NCBI GenBank assembly: GCA_949743895.1 | Contig: CATJUX010000112.1 | Location: forward strand, 1-7,328 | Source of the DNA: JANFXS01 sp022791155 | GTDB lineage: Bacteria > Bacillota > Clostridia > Lachnospirales > Anaerotignaceae | Reading direction: 5' to 3' | DNA length: 7,328 nt | Part shown: in pieces, positions 1 through 6,517 of the stretch | How positions within the stretch are numbered: the first letter of the stretch is position 1 | Layout: each line of letters opens with the position of its first letter | The notes under the pieces: generated by a model | The model's database searches: none | What the model saw: the letters and a program-made list of their open reading frames with translations, nothing else | Told to the model about the DNA's origin: nothing | Made by a program: the position numbers and the translations under genes

Positions 1-75
1 TCGCGGCGCGCAACGAAGTGGAGCGTTTCCCGAAGGGAAATTCGAGAGCTTGCTGTGCCCCTCCCACGGTCTTAA
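1..75. other. GC-rich edge segment of unknown nature
   Basis: The first 75 bases are clearly richer in G+C than the AT-rich leader that follows, so they probably belong to the end of a gene, RNA or repeat lying mostly outside the window. They contain a short hairpin, TTTCCC (26-31) and GGGAAA (35-40) with a GAA loop. The three plus-strand frames stay open to stops at 73-75, 84-86 and 107-109, so a truncated C-terminus of about 24 to 35 residues cannot be excluded. None of the three peptides is one I can assign to a family, and no tRNA cloverleaf or rRNA signature is visible on either strand. Confidence 0.3.
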
Positions 76-243
76 ATGCCATTTAGAGCAACATGAATTA
101 ATAAAATAATAGCTATAAATTGCAATTTGAAAACCTATACGTTTCAAAAAGCCACAAACCAAATATATGCTTGCTGAAGCAAAGTTCAAAAACCATTGAA
201 AACAAACATGGCTCACTGAAAAAAACTTCCTGAAACAACTGTT

Positions 244-270
244 TTGTTGCAATAACCGCCATGATATGAT
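244..270 (+). promoter_or_regulatory. Possible extended -10 promoter of the stn-like operon
   Basis: TATGAT at 265-270 is preceded by TGA (262-264), giving the TGnTATGAT form of an extended -10 element. The -35 region is weak: TTGTTG at 244-249 with a 15-base spacer, or TTTTGT at 242-247 with 17. A start near 277 would give a leader of about 60 bases before the first gene. A small dyad, CAAC (236-239) and GTTG (246-249), overlaps the -35 region and could be an operator, but it does not match the Rex consensus. This is the best promoter candidate in the AT-rich leader at 76-339, which otherwise shows only a short hairpin at 171-182 (TTGC TGAA GCAA). Confidence 0.35.
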
Positions 271-339
271 AAACTAAGCCGTAAGCGAAAAACAGTGGAA
301 ATGTTCGTTCATGCAAGAATAAAAAGGAGTGTTTTTTTG

Positions 340-870
340 ATGAGTTGCAACGAAAACTGTGCTTTGGCTTCAGCCGCTGCTCTTGAGAAAACAGGCATAG
401 ACGTTTGTCTTTTGGCGCCTGTTTTGGAAAAGTATGGCAATGTTGAGGGAAGCCTGATCACAATATTGCAGTCTGCACAAGATATATATGGTTATCTTCC
501 TGTGGAGCTTTTGAATTATATCGCAATCAAAACGGGCATGAAGCCGGCCAAAGTTCTTGGCGTGGCCACGTTCTATGCCCAGTTCAGGCTTCAGCCCGTG
601 GGCAAATATCTGATCATGCTTTGTCAGGGCACGGCATGCCATGTCAACGGCTCTGAGGGCATTGAAACGGCTTTGTGCGAGGAGCTTGGCATAAATGAGG
701 GCGAAACAACGCCCGATGGGCTTTTCACGCTCAACAACGTGGCTTGCCTTGGCTGTTGTTCACTTTCGCCTGTCATGATGATTAATGGTGAAACATATGG
801 AACGCTCACGCCTGAAAAGGCAAGAAAAATCATCGCCGGGTTGAGGGAAAAGGAGGCGGAACGCAAATGA
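340..870 (+). CDS. stnA: NuoE/HydC-family [2Fe-2S] subunit of an electron-bifurcating transhydrogenase (StnA-like)
   Basis: This 176-residue protein is a thioredoxin-like [2Fe-2S] subunit of the NuoE/HydC family. In bifurcating complexes it docks on the FMN subunit and holds a cluster next to the flavin. The four expected ligands are visible: C95 and C100 (CQGTAC), then C136 and C140 in CLGCC, with an extra cysteine at 139. The N-terminal helical part (about 22-85) carries the usual stretch ending in GVATFYAQF. Length is normal for the family (about 160 residues). The reading frame is open from GTG 295, but AAGGAG at 324-329, ten bases before ATG 340, decides the start. The last codons overlap the next gene through ATGA, which suggests translational coupling. 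The protein has no signal peptide and should be cytoplasmic. The family is certain; membership of an Stn complex is inferred from the two genes downstream. Confidence 0.93.
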   Translation: MSCNENCALASAAALEKTGIDVCLLAPVLEKYGNVEGSLITILQSAQDIYGYLPVELLNYIAIKTGMKPAKVLGVATFYAQFRLQPVGKYLIMLCQGTACHVNGSEGIETALCEELGINEGETTPDGLFTLNNVACLGCCSLSPVMMINGETYGTLTPEKARKIIAGLREKEAERK

Positions 871-2615
871 AAATTGTTGTCGGCAAAGGAAGCTGCGGAA
901 TAGCCGCCGGAGCCAATAAAGTTTCGGATTCCGCTGAAAGTTATATCAAAGAAAAAGGGCTTGACATAGCCGTGAGCGTGACAGGCTGCATTGGCATGTG
1001 CTATCTTGAGCCTATAATTGATGTTTTTGCAGATGACGGAACAAAAACCACATATGTGAAAGTCAATGCCGAAAATGTGCATGAGATTATCGACAGCGAA
1101 ATTGAGGGCAAAAGATGCGAAAAATATGTCATCGACAATGTGGACAGCGACATATTGTCAAAACAGACACGCATTGCGCTCAGAAACTGCGGAATTATAA
1201 ACCCTGAAAACATAGACGACTACATAGCAAAAGGCGGCTATAAATCCATTGAAAAATGTGTTAAAGACATGAGCCGTGACGATGTTATAAACGAAATCAA
1301 AACATCGGGGCTGGCCGGCCGCGGTGGCGCCGGGTTCCCAACATGGTTCAAATGGAACGCTGCCAAAAACGCCAAAGGCGACAAAAAATATACAATATGC
1401 AACGCTGACGAGGGCGACCCGGGCGCGTTTATGGATCGCGCCGTCATTGAGGGCGATCCGCACACGCTTATAGAAGGAATGCTCATAGGGGCATATGCCA
1501 TGGGAAGTGACGAGGGCGTTGTGTATGTGCGCGCCGAATATCCATTGGCCATTGTGCGCCTTAACAATGCCATTGACGAAGCAAGAAAACGCGGCTTTCT
1601 TGGGAAAAATATATTTGGAAGCAACTTCAACTTTGATCTTAGAATCAAAGCCGGCGCCGGCGCTTTTGTGTGCGGTGAGGAAACGGCGCTCATAGCCTCG
1701 CTTGAGGGCGAAAGAGGAATGCCACGGCTCAAGCCTCCTTTCCCGGCGGAAAAAGGGTTTTGGCAAAAGCCGTCAAACATAAACAATGTGGAGACATATG
1801 CCAATGTTCCATGGATAATAGCCAACGGCGGAAGCGCCTTTTCGGCAATGGGCACTGAAAACAGCAAAGGCACAAAGGTTTTTGCCCTCACAGGCAAAAT
1901 CAAAAAGGGCGGGCTTGTTGAAATTCCAATGGGCGCCAAAATCAGAGACGTCATATATGGCGTGGGCGGCGGAATCAAAAACGACAAAGCTTTCAAGGCC
2001 GTTCAAATGGGCGGGCCCAGCGGCGGCTGCATACCGGCGGAGCTCATTGACACAATAATTGACTATCGCTGTCTTTCGGCCACAGGCGCCATAATGGGCA
2101 GCGGCGGCATGGTTGTTATGGATGAAACAACATGCATGGTTGACATGGCGCGGTTTTTCCTTGATTTCACATGCAAAGAAAGCTGTGGAAAGTGTGTTCC
2201 GTGCCGTCTCGGAACAAGGCGCATGCTTGAAATACTCACAAGAATCACCGAGGGCGAGGGCAAAGACGGCGACATAGAGCTTCTTGAAAATTTGGCCAAC
2301 CAGATTAAAGCCTCGTCACTTTGCGGCCTGGGGCAGACGGCGCCAAACCCTGTGCTCACAACAATCAAATATTTCAGAAATGAATATGAAGATCACATAT
2401 ACAACAAAAAATGCACGGCGCACCAATGCAAAAATCTTGTCAAATATTCCGTTGACGCCGAAAAATGCCGCGGCTGCACACTTTGTGCCAGAAACTGTCC
2501 TGTCGGCGCCATTTCCGGCAAGCTCACAGAGGCTCACAAAATTGATCAGGAAATATGCATAAAATGCGGCAAATGCCAGGCAATCTGCAAGTTTGACGCC
2601 GTGAAAATTGATTGA
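867..2615 (+). CDS. stnB: NuoF/HydB-family FMN and NAD(H)-binding iron-sulfur subunit (StnB-like)
   Basis: This 582-residue flavoprotein should oxidise or reduce NAD(H) at FMN and pass electrons through Fe-S clusters. Domains in order: an N-terminal thioredoxin-like ferredoxin domain (1-80, cysteines C10, C41, C45); the NuoF core with the glycine-rich flavin loop GRGGAGFPT (151-159), the NADEGDPGAF segment (179-188) and CGEETALIASLEG (269-281); the 4Fe-4S site C440, C443, C446 and C486; a CTAHQC pair (516-521), perhaps the metal site seen in HydB; and two C-terminal 4Fe-4S motifs, C534/537/540/544 and C564/567/570/574. The extra C-terminal ferredoxin domain is typical of bifurcating HydB-type subunits and absent from plain NuoF of complex I. 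The start ATG 867 sits after AAGGAGG (850-856) and overlaps the stop of the previous gene; 16 bases separate its stop from the next start. The partner set argues for a soluble NAD(H)/NADP(H)/ferredoxin enzyme. Confidence 0.93.
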   Translation: MKIVVGKGSCGIAAGANKVSDSAESYIKEKGLDIAVSVTGCIGMCYLEPIIDVFADDGTKTTYVKVNAENVHEIIDSEIEGKRCEKYVIDNVDSDILSKQTRIALRNCGIINPENIDDYIAKGGYKSIEKCVKDMSRDDVINEIKTSGLAGRGGAGFPTWFKWNAAKNAKGDKKYTICNADEGDPGAFMDRAVIEGDPHTLIEGMLIGAYAMGSDEGVVYVRAEYPLAIVRLNNAIDEARKRGFLGKNIFGSNFNFDLRIKAGAGAFVCGEETALIASLEGERGMPRLKPPFPAEKGFWQKPSNINNVETYANVPWIIANGGSAFSAMGTENSKGTKVFALTGKIKKGGLVEIPMGAKIRDVIYGVGGGIKNDKAFKAVQMGGPSGGCIPAELIDTIIDYRCLSATGAIMGSGGMVVMDETTCMVDMARFFLDFTCKESCGKCVPCRLGTRRMLEILTRITEGEGKDGDIELLENLANQIKASSLCGLGQTAPNPVLTTIKYFRNEYEDHIYNKKCTAHQCKNLVKYSVDAEKCRGCTLCARNCPVGAISGKLTEAHKIDQEICIKCGKCQAICKFDAVKID

Positions 2616-2631
2616 AAGGGAGGGATTTTAG

Positions 2632-5600
2632 TTGTCCAAATTGAGGCTTAACATAAACGGAAAAGAAGTTACAGGATATGCGGGACAGACTGTTTTGGAA
2701 GTGGCCCGGGAAAACGGCATTGACATACCCACCCTTTGTTATGACGAAAGGGTTGCTGTTTACGGCGCCTGTGGACTTTGTGTTGTGGAACAGGAAGGAA
2801 ACCCAAAACTCCTTCGCGCATGTGCCACAGCCATAAGTGAAGGAATGATTATAAACACAAACACTGAAAAGGTGAAAGAAAGCCGGCGGACAAGCCTTGA
2901 GCTCATATTGAGCGATCACACAGGCGACTGCCGCCCGCCATGCGCGCTCAACTGCCCGGCGGGAACAGATTGTCAGGGCTATGTTGGCATGGTTGCCAAC
3001 GGCGAATATAGAAAAGCGGTTGAAATTGTGAAGGAAGTTTTTCCGCTTCCAAGCTCCATTGGCCGTGTGTGCCCGCACCCTTGTGAAACGGCATGCCGCC
3101 GCCAAATGGTGGAAGACCCTGTTTCAATAGCTTTTATAAAAAGCTTCATAGGCGACAAGGATCTTGAAAGCGGCGATCCATATGTGCCGGAAATTTCCCC
3201 GGCCACTGGACACACTGTTGCCGTCATAGGCGGCGGCCCGGCGGGGCTCACAGCGGCATATCAGCTTCGAAGAAAGGGACATGACGTGACAATTTTTGAC
3301 GCCATGCCAAAAATGGGCGGCATGCTGCGCTATGGAATCCCTGAATATCGCCTTCCAAAAGCAATTCTTCAAAAAGAAATTGACATAATTGCTGGAATGG
3401 GCGTCAAAATGCTCAACGGCATTAACATAGGAAAAGACTTGTCCTTTGACAGCATACGTGAAACATATGACGCTGTGCTTGTGGCCGTTGGCGCATGGAG
3501 CAGCATAAAAATGGGCGTCAAAGGCGAGGACAACGCCAACGTTCACGGCGGAATAGATTTTCTCAGAAAAGTTTCGTTGAATGAGCAGATTGAAATTGGA
3601 AGCGATGTGGCCATTGTGGGCGGCGGAAACACAGCCATGGATGCGTGCCGCACAGCCGTTCGCCTTGGTGCCAAAAATGTATATTGTGTATACAGAAGAA
3701 CAAAGGCTGAAATGCCCGCAGAAGCAATAGAAATAAAAGAGGCCGAGGAAGAAGGGGTTGTGTTCAAATATCTCACAAACCCCATTGAAGTTGTGCCGAA
3801 TGATGACGGAACGATCAAGCACGTTCTTCTTCAAAAAATGGAGCTTGGCGAGCCTGACGAAAGCGGCCGCCGCAGCCCTGTTCCAATTGAGGGCGCCACA
3901 GAGGAGCTGAATGTCACATCTGTGATCATGGCGCTGGGGCAAAAATTGAATCCACTGGGCCTGACAGGCGTTGAGCTGACGCGCAAGGGGACAATTTCAG
4001 CTGATGAAAAAACATTCAGAACAAACATTGAGGGCGTTTTTGCTGTTGGCGACGCCACAAACAAGGGCGCGGGCATAGCCATAGCCGCCATTGGCGAGGC
4101 CGAAAAGGCCGCAAAAGTTATGGATGCATATCTCAAGGGAGTTGAGATTGAATATAAAAAGCCATATCTTGTTGAAAGGCATGATCTCACGCCGGCCGAC
4201 TTTGCGGACAGAAAGAAGGAGAACCGCGCGTTCATGAGTCATCTTCTTCCAGAGGAACGCCGCGACAACTTCCATGAAGTCAATTTTGGCTTCACAGACG
4301 AGCAGGCCGTGAAGGAGGCCAAACGCTGCCTTGAATGCGGCTGCCATGACTATTTTGAATGTCAGCTCATCAAACGCGCCAATGAAATGGATGTTAAGCC
4401 GGAAAAATATGCCGGAAAGTCACACAACAGACAGATTGACAACAGTCACCCGTTCATAGACAGAAACCCTGACAAATGCATACTTTGCGGCCTTTGCGTG
4501 AGGGTTTGCGACGAGGTTATGGGCCGCACGGCTTTGGGCCTTGTGGACAGAGGCTTTGACACAATTGTGAAGCCGGCGCTTGATCTCCCCTTGAAGGACA
4601 CAGACTGCATAAGCTGTGGACAGTGCATAAATCTGTGCCCGACAGGCGCGCTGGGCGAAAAACTCATACATTCAAAAAGAGTTCCGCGCGAAGAGGAGTG
4701 CACGGAAAGCACATGCGCGTTTTGTTCCGTTGGCTGCAAAACAAACATAAAAACTGTGGGCGGCTCAATTGTCAAAACACGGCCAAACGGAAGCAAAGGC
4801 GTTTTGTGCGTCAAAGGCCGTTTTGGTTTTGAGGAGCTCACCAAAAATTCAAGGCTCACAAAGCCATTGATCAGGAAGCATGGCGTTCTCACTGAAGTGT
4901 CCTTTGAGGAAGCCAACATGTATATCGCCAAAAAGCTTCAAAGCGTCATTGTGAGAGGCGGAAAGGCCGCCGCGGCCATAGGCGACAGGTTCACAAATGA
5001 GGAGATATATCTGGCTGACAAATATTCAAAAGAGGTTCTCGGACAGCCGGCGGTGAGCTTTTCATCAGGCGAGGGCGGACTTGCGGAGGTTTTGGGCGTT
5101 GACGGCGGAGCCAACAAAATTGACGAGCTTCTTTCAACGGACATGATTGTGCTTGTGGCAACTGATTTGATGAAGGAACATGCTTCACTGGGCGTGAAAG
5201 TGATTGAGGCCAAAAAACGTGGCGTCAAAATTGCGGCAATCTCCAACGACGTTGGCACAACGGAATTCAGCGAATGGGCTGACATGTGCCTCAAAACAGA
5301 TGACAGCATAGAAACATTGAAATCTGTCATCAAGGCCATGGAGCAATGCGGCGCCAGTGTTGACAAGGCTGTGTTGGAATCTGTTTTGGGCGTCTGTGTT
5401 TCGGAAGAAGCCAAATTGTTTGCCGAGGAATTCATCAAAGCCAAAAAAGCCATGGTTGTGTTTGATGAAAACAGACTCACAAAAGAGGCCATCAAAGCCG
5501 TTGCCGACATTGCTGTCATAGGCGGACATGCTTGCGGCGTGAGAAACGGAATTATACAAATCAAAGCCAACGCAAACTCTCAGGGGCTCAGTGCGCTGAA

Positions 5601-6066
5601 GATTGAAAAGGCTGATGTTTCAAAACTTGATGCCATGATTATATTTGGTGAAGACGTTGAGGAGGATTTGAGCGGACTTGAATTTTTGGCTGTTTGCGAC
5701 ATGTATTTGACAGAGACAGCCCAAAAGGCCGATGCTGTGCTTCCAATGGTTTCGCTTGCCGAGACTGATGGAACGGTGACAAGCTGTGACGGAACAGTGA
5801 GCGCTGTCAAAGCGGCCATACCACAATTGTCAAAAAGCAACATACAAGTGATTTTGGGTGTTGCCAATGTGATGAAAAACACATTTTCATATGAAAATGC
5901 CAGTGAAATAGCACGCGAGATGACGGAAAAGAACGTTGTGAAAGCGCCTGTCATGAATGCTGTGGCCGTTCCTGTTGATGAGGGCCCGCTTTTGAAAAAA
6001 GGCGTGAACACAAACGTGGCCTCAAACAGCTTCAATGATTTTCTTAAAAAAGAAGGAATTAAATAG
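2632..6066 (+). CDS. stnC: Fusion subunit: NuoG-like [2Fe-2S] domain, GltD/NfnB-like FAD-NADPH domain, ferredoxin and molybdopterin-type domain (StnC-like)
   Basis: 1144 residues. Domains in order: plant-type [2Fe-2S] (1-80; C36, C47, C50, C64); H96 with C100/C104/C108, merging into a GltD-type Fe-S domain (100-185; C114, C147, C151, C155); an FAD and NADPH oxidoreductase (194-510) with GGGPAG (200-205), NADPH loop GGGNTA (330-335) followed by YRR (354-356), and AVGDA (471-475); a cysteine group C566/569/571/577; two 4Fe-4S motifs (C616/619/622/626 and C659/662/665/669); a molybdopterin-type 4Fe-4S site (C695, C698, C702, C726); and a shortened MopB fold (730-1144). Expected role: NADPH chemistry at FAD, wired to the NuoEF-like subunits. 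The start is TTG 2632 behind GGGAGG (2618-2623); the next methionine (M72) would cut into the [2Fe-2S] domain, so TTG is right. No active-site Cys/Sec is visible in the MopB part. The domain reading is strong; the Stn name is inference from domain order and neighbours. Confidence 0.9.
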   Translation: MSKLRLNINGKEVTGYAGQTVLEVARENGIDIPTLCYDERVAVYGACGLCVVEQEGNPKLLRACATAISEGMIINTNTEKVKESRRTSLELILSDHTGDCRPPCALNCPAGTDCQGYVGMVANGEYRKAVEIVKEVFPLPSSIGRVCPHPCETACRRQMVEDPVSIAFIKSFIGDKDLESGDPYVPEISPATGHTVAVIGGGPAGLTAAYQLRRKGHDVTIFDAMPKMGGMLRYGIPEYRLPKAILQKEIDIIAGMGVKMLNGINIGKDLSFDSIRETYDAVLVAVGAWSSIKMGVKGEDNANVHGGIDFLRKVSLNEQIEIGSDVAIVGGGNTAMDACRTAVRLGAKNVYCVYRRTKAEMPAEAIEIKEAEEEGVVFKYLTNPIEVVPNDDGTIKHVLLQKMELGEPDESGRRSPVPIEGATEELNVTSVIMALGQKLNPLGLTGVELTRKGTISADEKTFRTNIEGVFAVGDATNKGAGIAIAAIGEAEKAAKVMDAYLKGVEIEYKKPYLVERHDLTPADFADRKKENRAFMSHLLPEERRDNFHEVNFGFTDEQAVKEAKRCLECGCHDYFECQLIKRANEMDVKPEKYAGKSHNRQIDNSHPFIDRNPDKCILCGLCVRVCDEVMGRTALGLVDRGFDTIVKPALDLPLKDTDCISCGQCINLCPTGALGEKLIHSKRVPREEECTESTCAFCSVGCKTNIKTVGGSIVKTRPNGSKGVLCVKGRFGFEELTKNSRLTKPLIRKHGVLTEVSFEEANMYIAKKLQSVIVRGGKAAAAIGDRFTNEEIYLADKYSKEVLGQPAVSFSSGEGGLAEVLGVDGGANKIDELLSTDMIVLVATDLMKEHASLGVKVIEAKKRGVKIAAISNDVGTTEFSEWADMCLKTDDSIETLKSVIKAMEQCGASVDKAVLESVLGVCVSEEAKLFAEEFIKAKKAMVVFDENRLTKEAIKAVADIAVIGGHACGVRNGIIQIKANANSQGLSALKIEKADVSKLDAMIIFGEDVEEDLSGLEFLAVCDMYLTETAQKADAVLPMVSLAETDGTVTSCDGTVSAVKAAIPQLSKSNIQVILGVANVMKNTFSYENASEIAREMTEKNVVKAPVMNAVAVPVDEGPLLKKGVNTNVASNSFNDFLKKEGIK

Positions 6067-6070
6067 ATAT

Positions 6071-6111
6071 AAAAAAGCCCTGAACTGCCAATGTTCAGGG
6101 TTTTTGTTTTT
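6071..6111 (+). terminator. Intrinsic terminator of the stn-like operon
   Basis: A perfect 8-bp stem, CCCTGAAC (6078-6085) and GTTCAGGG (6093-6100), encloses a 7-base loop and is followed by TTTTTGTTTTT (6101-6111). It begins 11 bases after the stop codon of the fusion gene. A run of six A residues precedes the stem, so it may also work weakly on the other strand. Confidence 0.93.
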
Positions 6112-6234
6112 GAAAAAATGTGAAGTTTGAAAACTGTTTCCAAAGAGAGAATTTAAGCTGTGAAGAAGTGTGAACCGCAGTGGCCGAAGCCGTTTTTGCC
6201 ATGCGTTTTGGTTTTCAACCATAATATTGATTCG

Positions 6235-6278
6235 TGGATTTGGAAAATCATGGGGTTGAAATCAGTTTTGCAAATCCA
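6235..6278. repeat. Inverted repeat, 13-base arms with one mismatch
   Basis: The arms 6235-6247 (TGGATTTGGAAAA) and 6266-6278 (TTTTGCAAATCCA) pair at 12 of 13 positions around an 18-base spacer. Weaker complementarity continues outward, CAACCATAAT on the left against ATTCTGATTG on the right. It lies in the long intergenic stretch after the operon terminator and just upstream of a TATAAT box. It could be an operator, an RNA hairpin or a remnant of a repeat element; the sequence alone does not decide. Confidence 0.5.
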
Positions 6279-6285
6279 TTGCATA

Positions 6286-6291
6286 TATAAT
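6286..6291 (+). promoter_or_regulatory. Possible -10 box for a candidate small RNA
   Basis: This is a perfect TATAAT. No good -35 is found at normal spacing: CAGTTT at 6263-6268 has a 17-base spacer but a poor match, and TTGAAA at 6256-6261 is 24 bases away. The region is AT-rich, so a chance match is quite possible. A start about seven bases downstream would fall just before the GC-rich stem at 6304. Confidence 0.25.
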
Positions 6292-6297
6292 TCTGAT

Positions 6298-6433
6298 TGA
6301 ACAAGCGCGTGTATGCACAAAATGCATTGATTTTGGCATTTTCAGCTGACAGGAGCACACGCGCTCCAAAGGTGAATTTTTTTGTTCTTTCGTGGTTGTG
6401 AGCGCTTGACTTGTCCGCAAGCAGGCTTTTTTT
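6298..6433 (+). ncRNA. Candidate structured small RNA
   Basis: This is a tentative unit of about 135 bases running from the expected start after the TATAAT box to a T-run. Its 5' part has a perfect 9-bp stem, AGCGCGTGT (6304-6312) with ACACGCGCT (6357-6365), which encloses a second 7-bp hairpin, AAAATGC (6319-6325) with GCATTTT (6336-6342). A competing hairpin, GGAGC (6352-6356) with GCTCC (6363-6367), uses the same right arm. The 3' end is a terminator-like hairpin. The middle (6373-6400) is T-rich and unstructured. It resembles no RNA family I know. It could instead be a decayed repeat, or the 3' untranslated region of the minus-strand gene downstream. Confidence 0.25.
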
Positions 6434-6478
6434 GTTTGCGCATTGGGCATAAAAAATTTCCCCTTTGGAGCTGAAAAT
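6338..6478. repeat. Long interrupted inverted repeat
   Basis: The right arm, 6462-6478 (CCTTTGGAGCTGAAAAT), has its complement split on the left: ATTTTCAGCT at 6338-6347 and CCAAAGG at 6366-6372, separated by 18 extra bases (6348-6365) that themselves contain most of a small hairpin. A-T pairing continues inward (AATTTTTT at 6375-6382 against AAAAAATT at 6451-6458). No target-site duplication is evident at the outer ends, and no transposase is present. Confidence 0.5.
6401..6433 (+). terminator. Possible intrinsic terminator of the candidate small RNA
   Basis: AGCGCTTG (6401-6408) pairs with CAAGC (6418-6422) and, after a 2-base bulge, GCT (6425-6427), around a 9-base loop. The T-run 6427-6433 follows directly. 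The shape is acceptable for a rho-independent terminator, but the bulge makes it weaker than the one at 6078. Confidence 0.4.
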
Positions 6479-6517
6479 CTGAGGCAGGCGACTGGCCGCT
6501 GTGTCATAAAAACTTTA

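Noticed and set aside
1..100. tRNA or rRNA end on either strand
   Set aside because: No acceptor or T-arm pairing and no conserved rRNA segment could be found.
236..255. Rex operator before the operon
   Set aside because: TTGTT and AATAAC elements occur but do not form the TTGTTAA-N4-TTAACAA palindrome.
113..316. Minus-strand open frame of 67 codons in the operon leader
   Set aside because: No ribosome site, Phe-rich composition expected from A/T-rich DNA, and it overlaps the start region of the operon.
1158..1766. Long minus-strand open frames inside the operon (also 1238-1996 and 3124-3942)
   Set aside because: They lie opposite conserved NuoF-like and GltD-like coding sequence and arise from its codon use; no ribosome site or family resemblance is seen.
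340..6066. HydABC-type [FeFe] hydrogenase
   Set aside because: None of the H-cluster motifs (TSCCP, MPCxxK, GGC near the C-terminus) is present in the large subunit.
2632..6066. Active formate dehydrogenase alpha subunit
   Set aside because: The MopB part lacks a visible active-site Cys or Sec and the C-terminal cofactor domain appears missing.
340..6066. Fragment of membrane complex I (nuoEFG)
   Set aside because: No membrane subunit genes follow, a terminator closes the operon, and the FMN subunit has the extra C-terminal ferredoxin domain of bifurcating enzymes.
6262..6507. Minus-strand open frame of 81 codons
   Set aside because: There is no ribosome binding site before its ATG, composition is unlike a folded protein, and it is built over the inverted repeats and T-runs.
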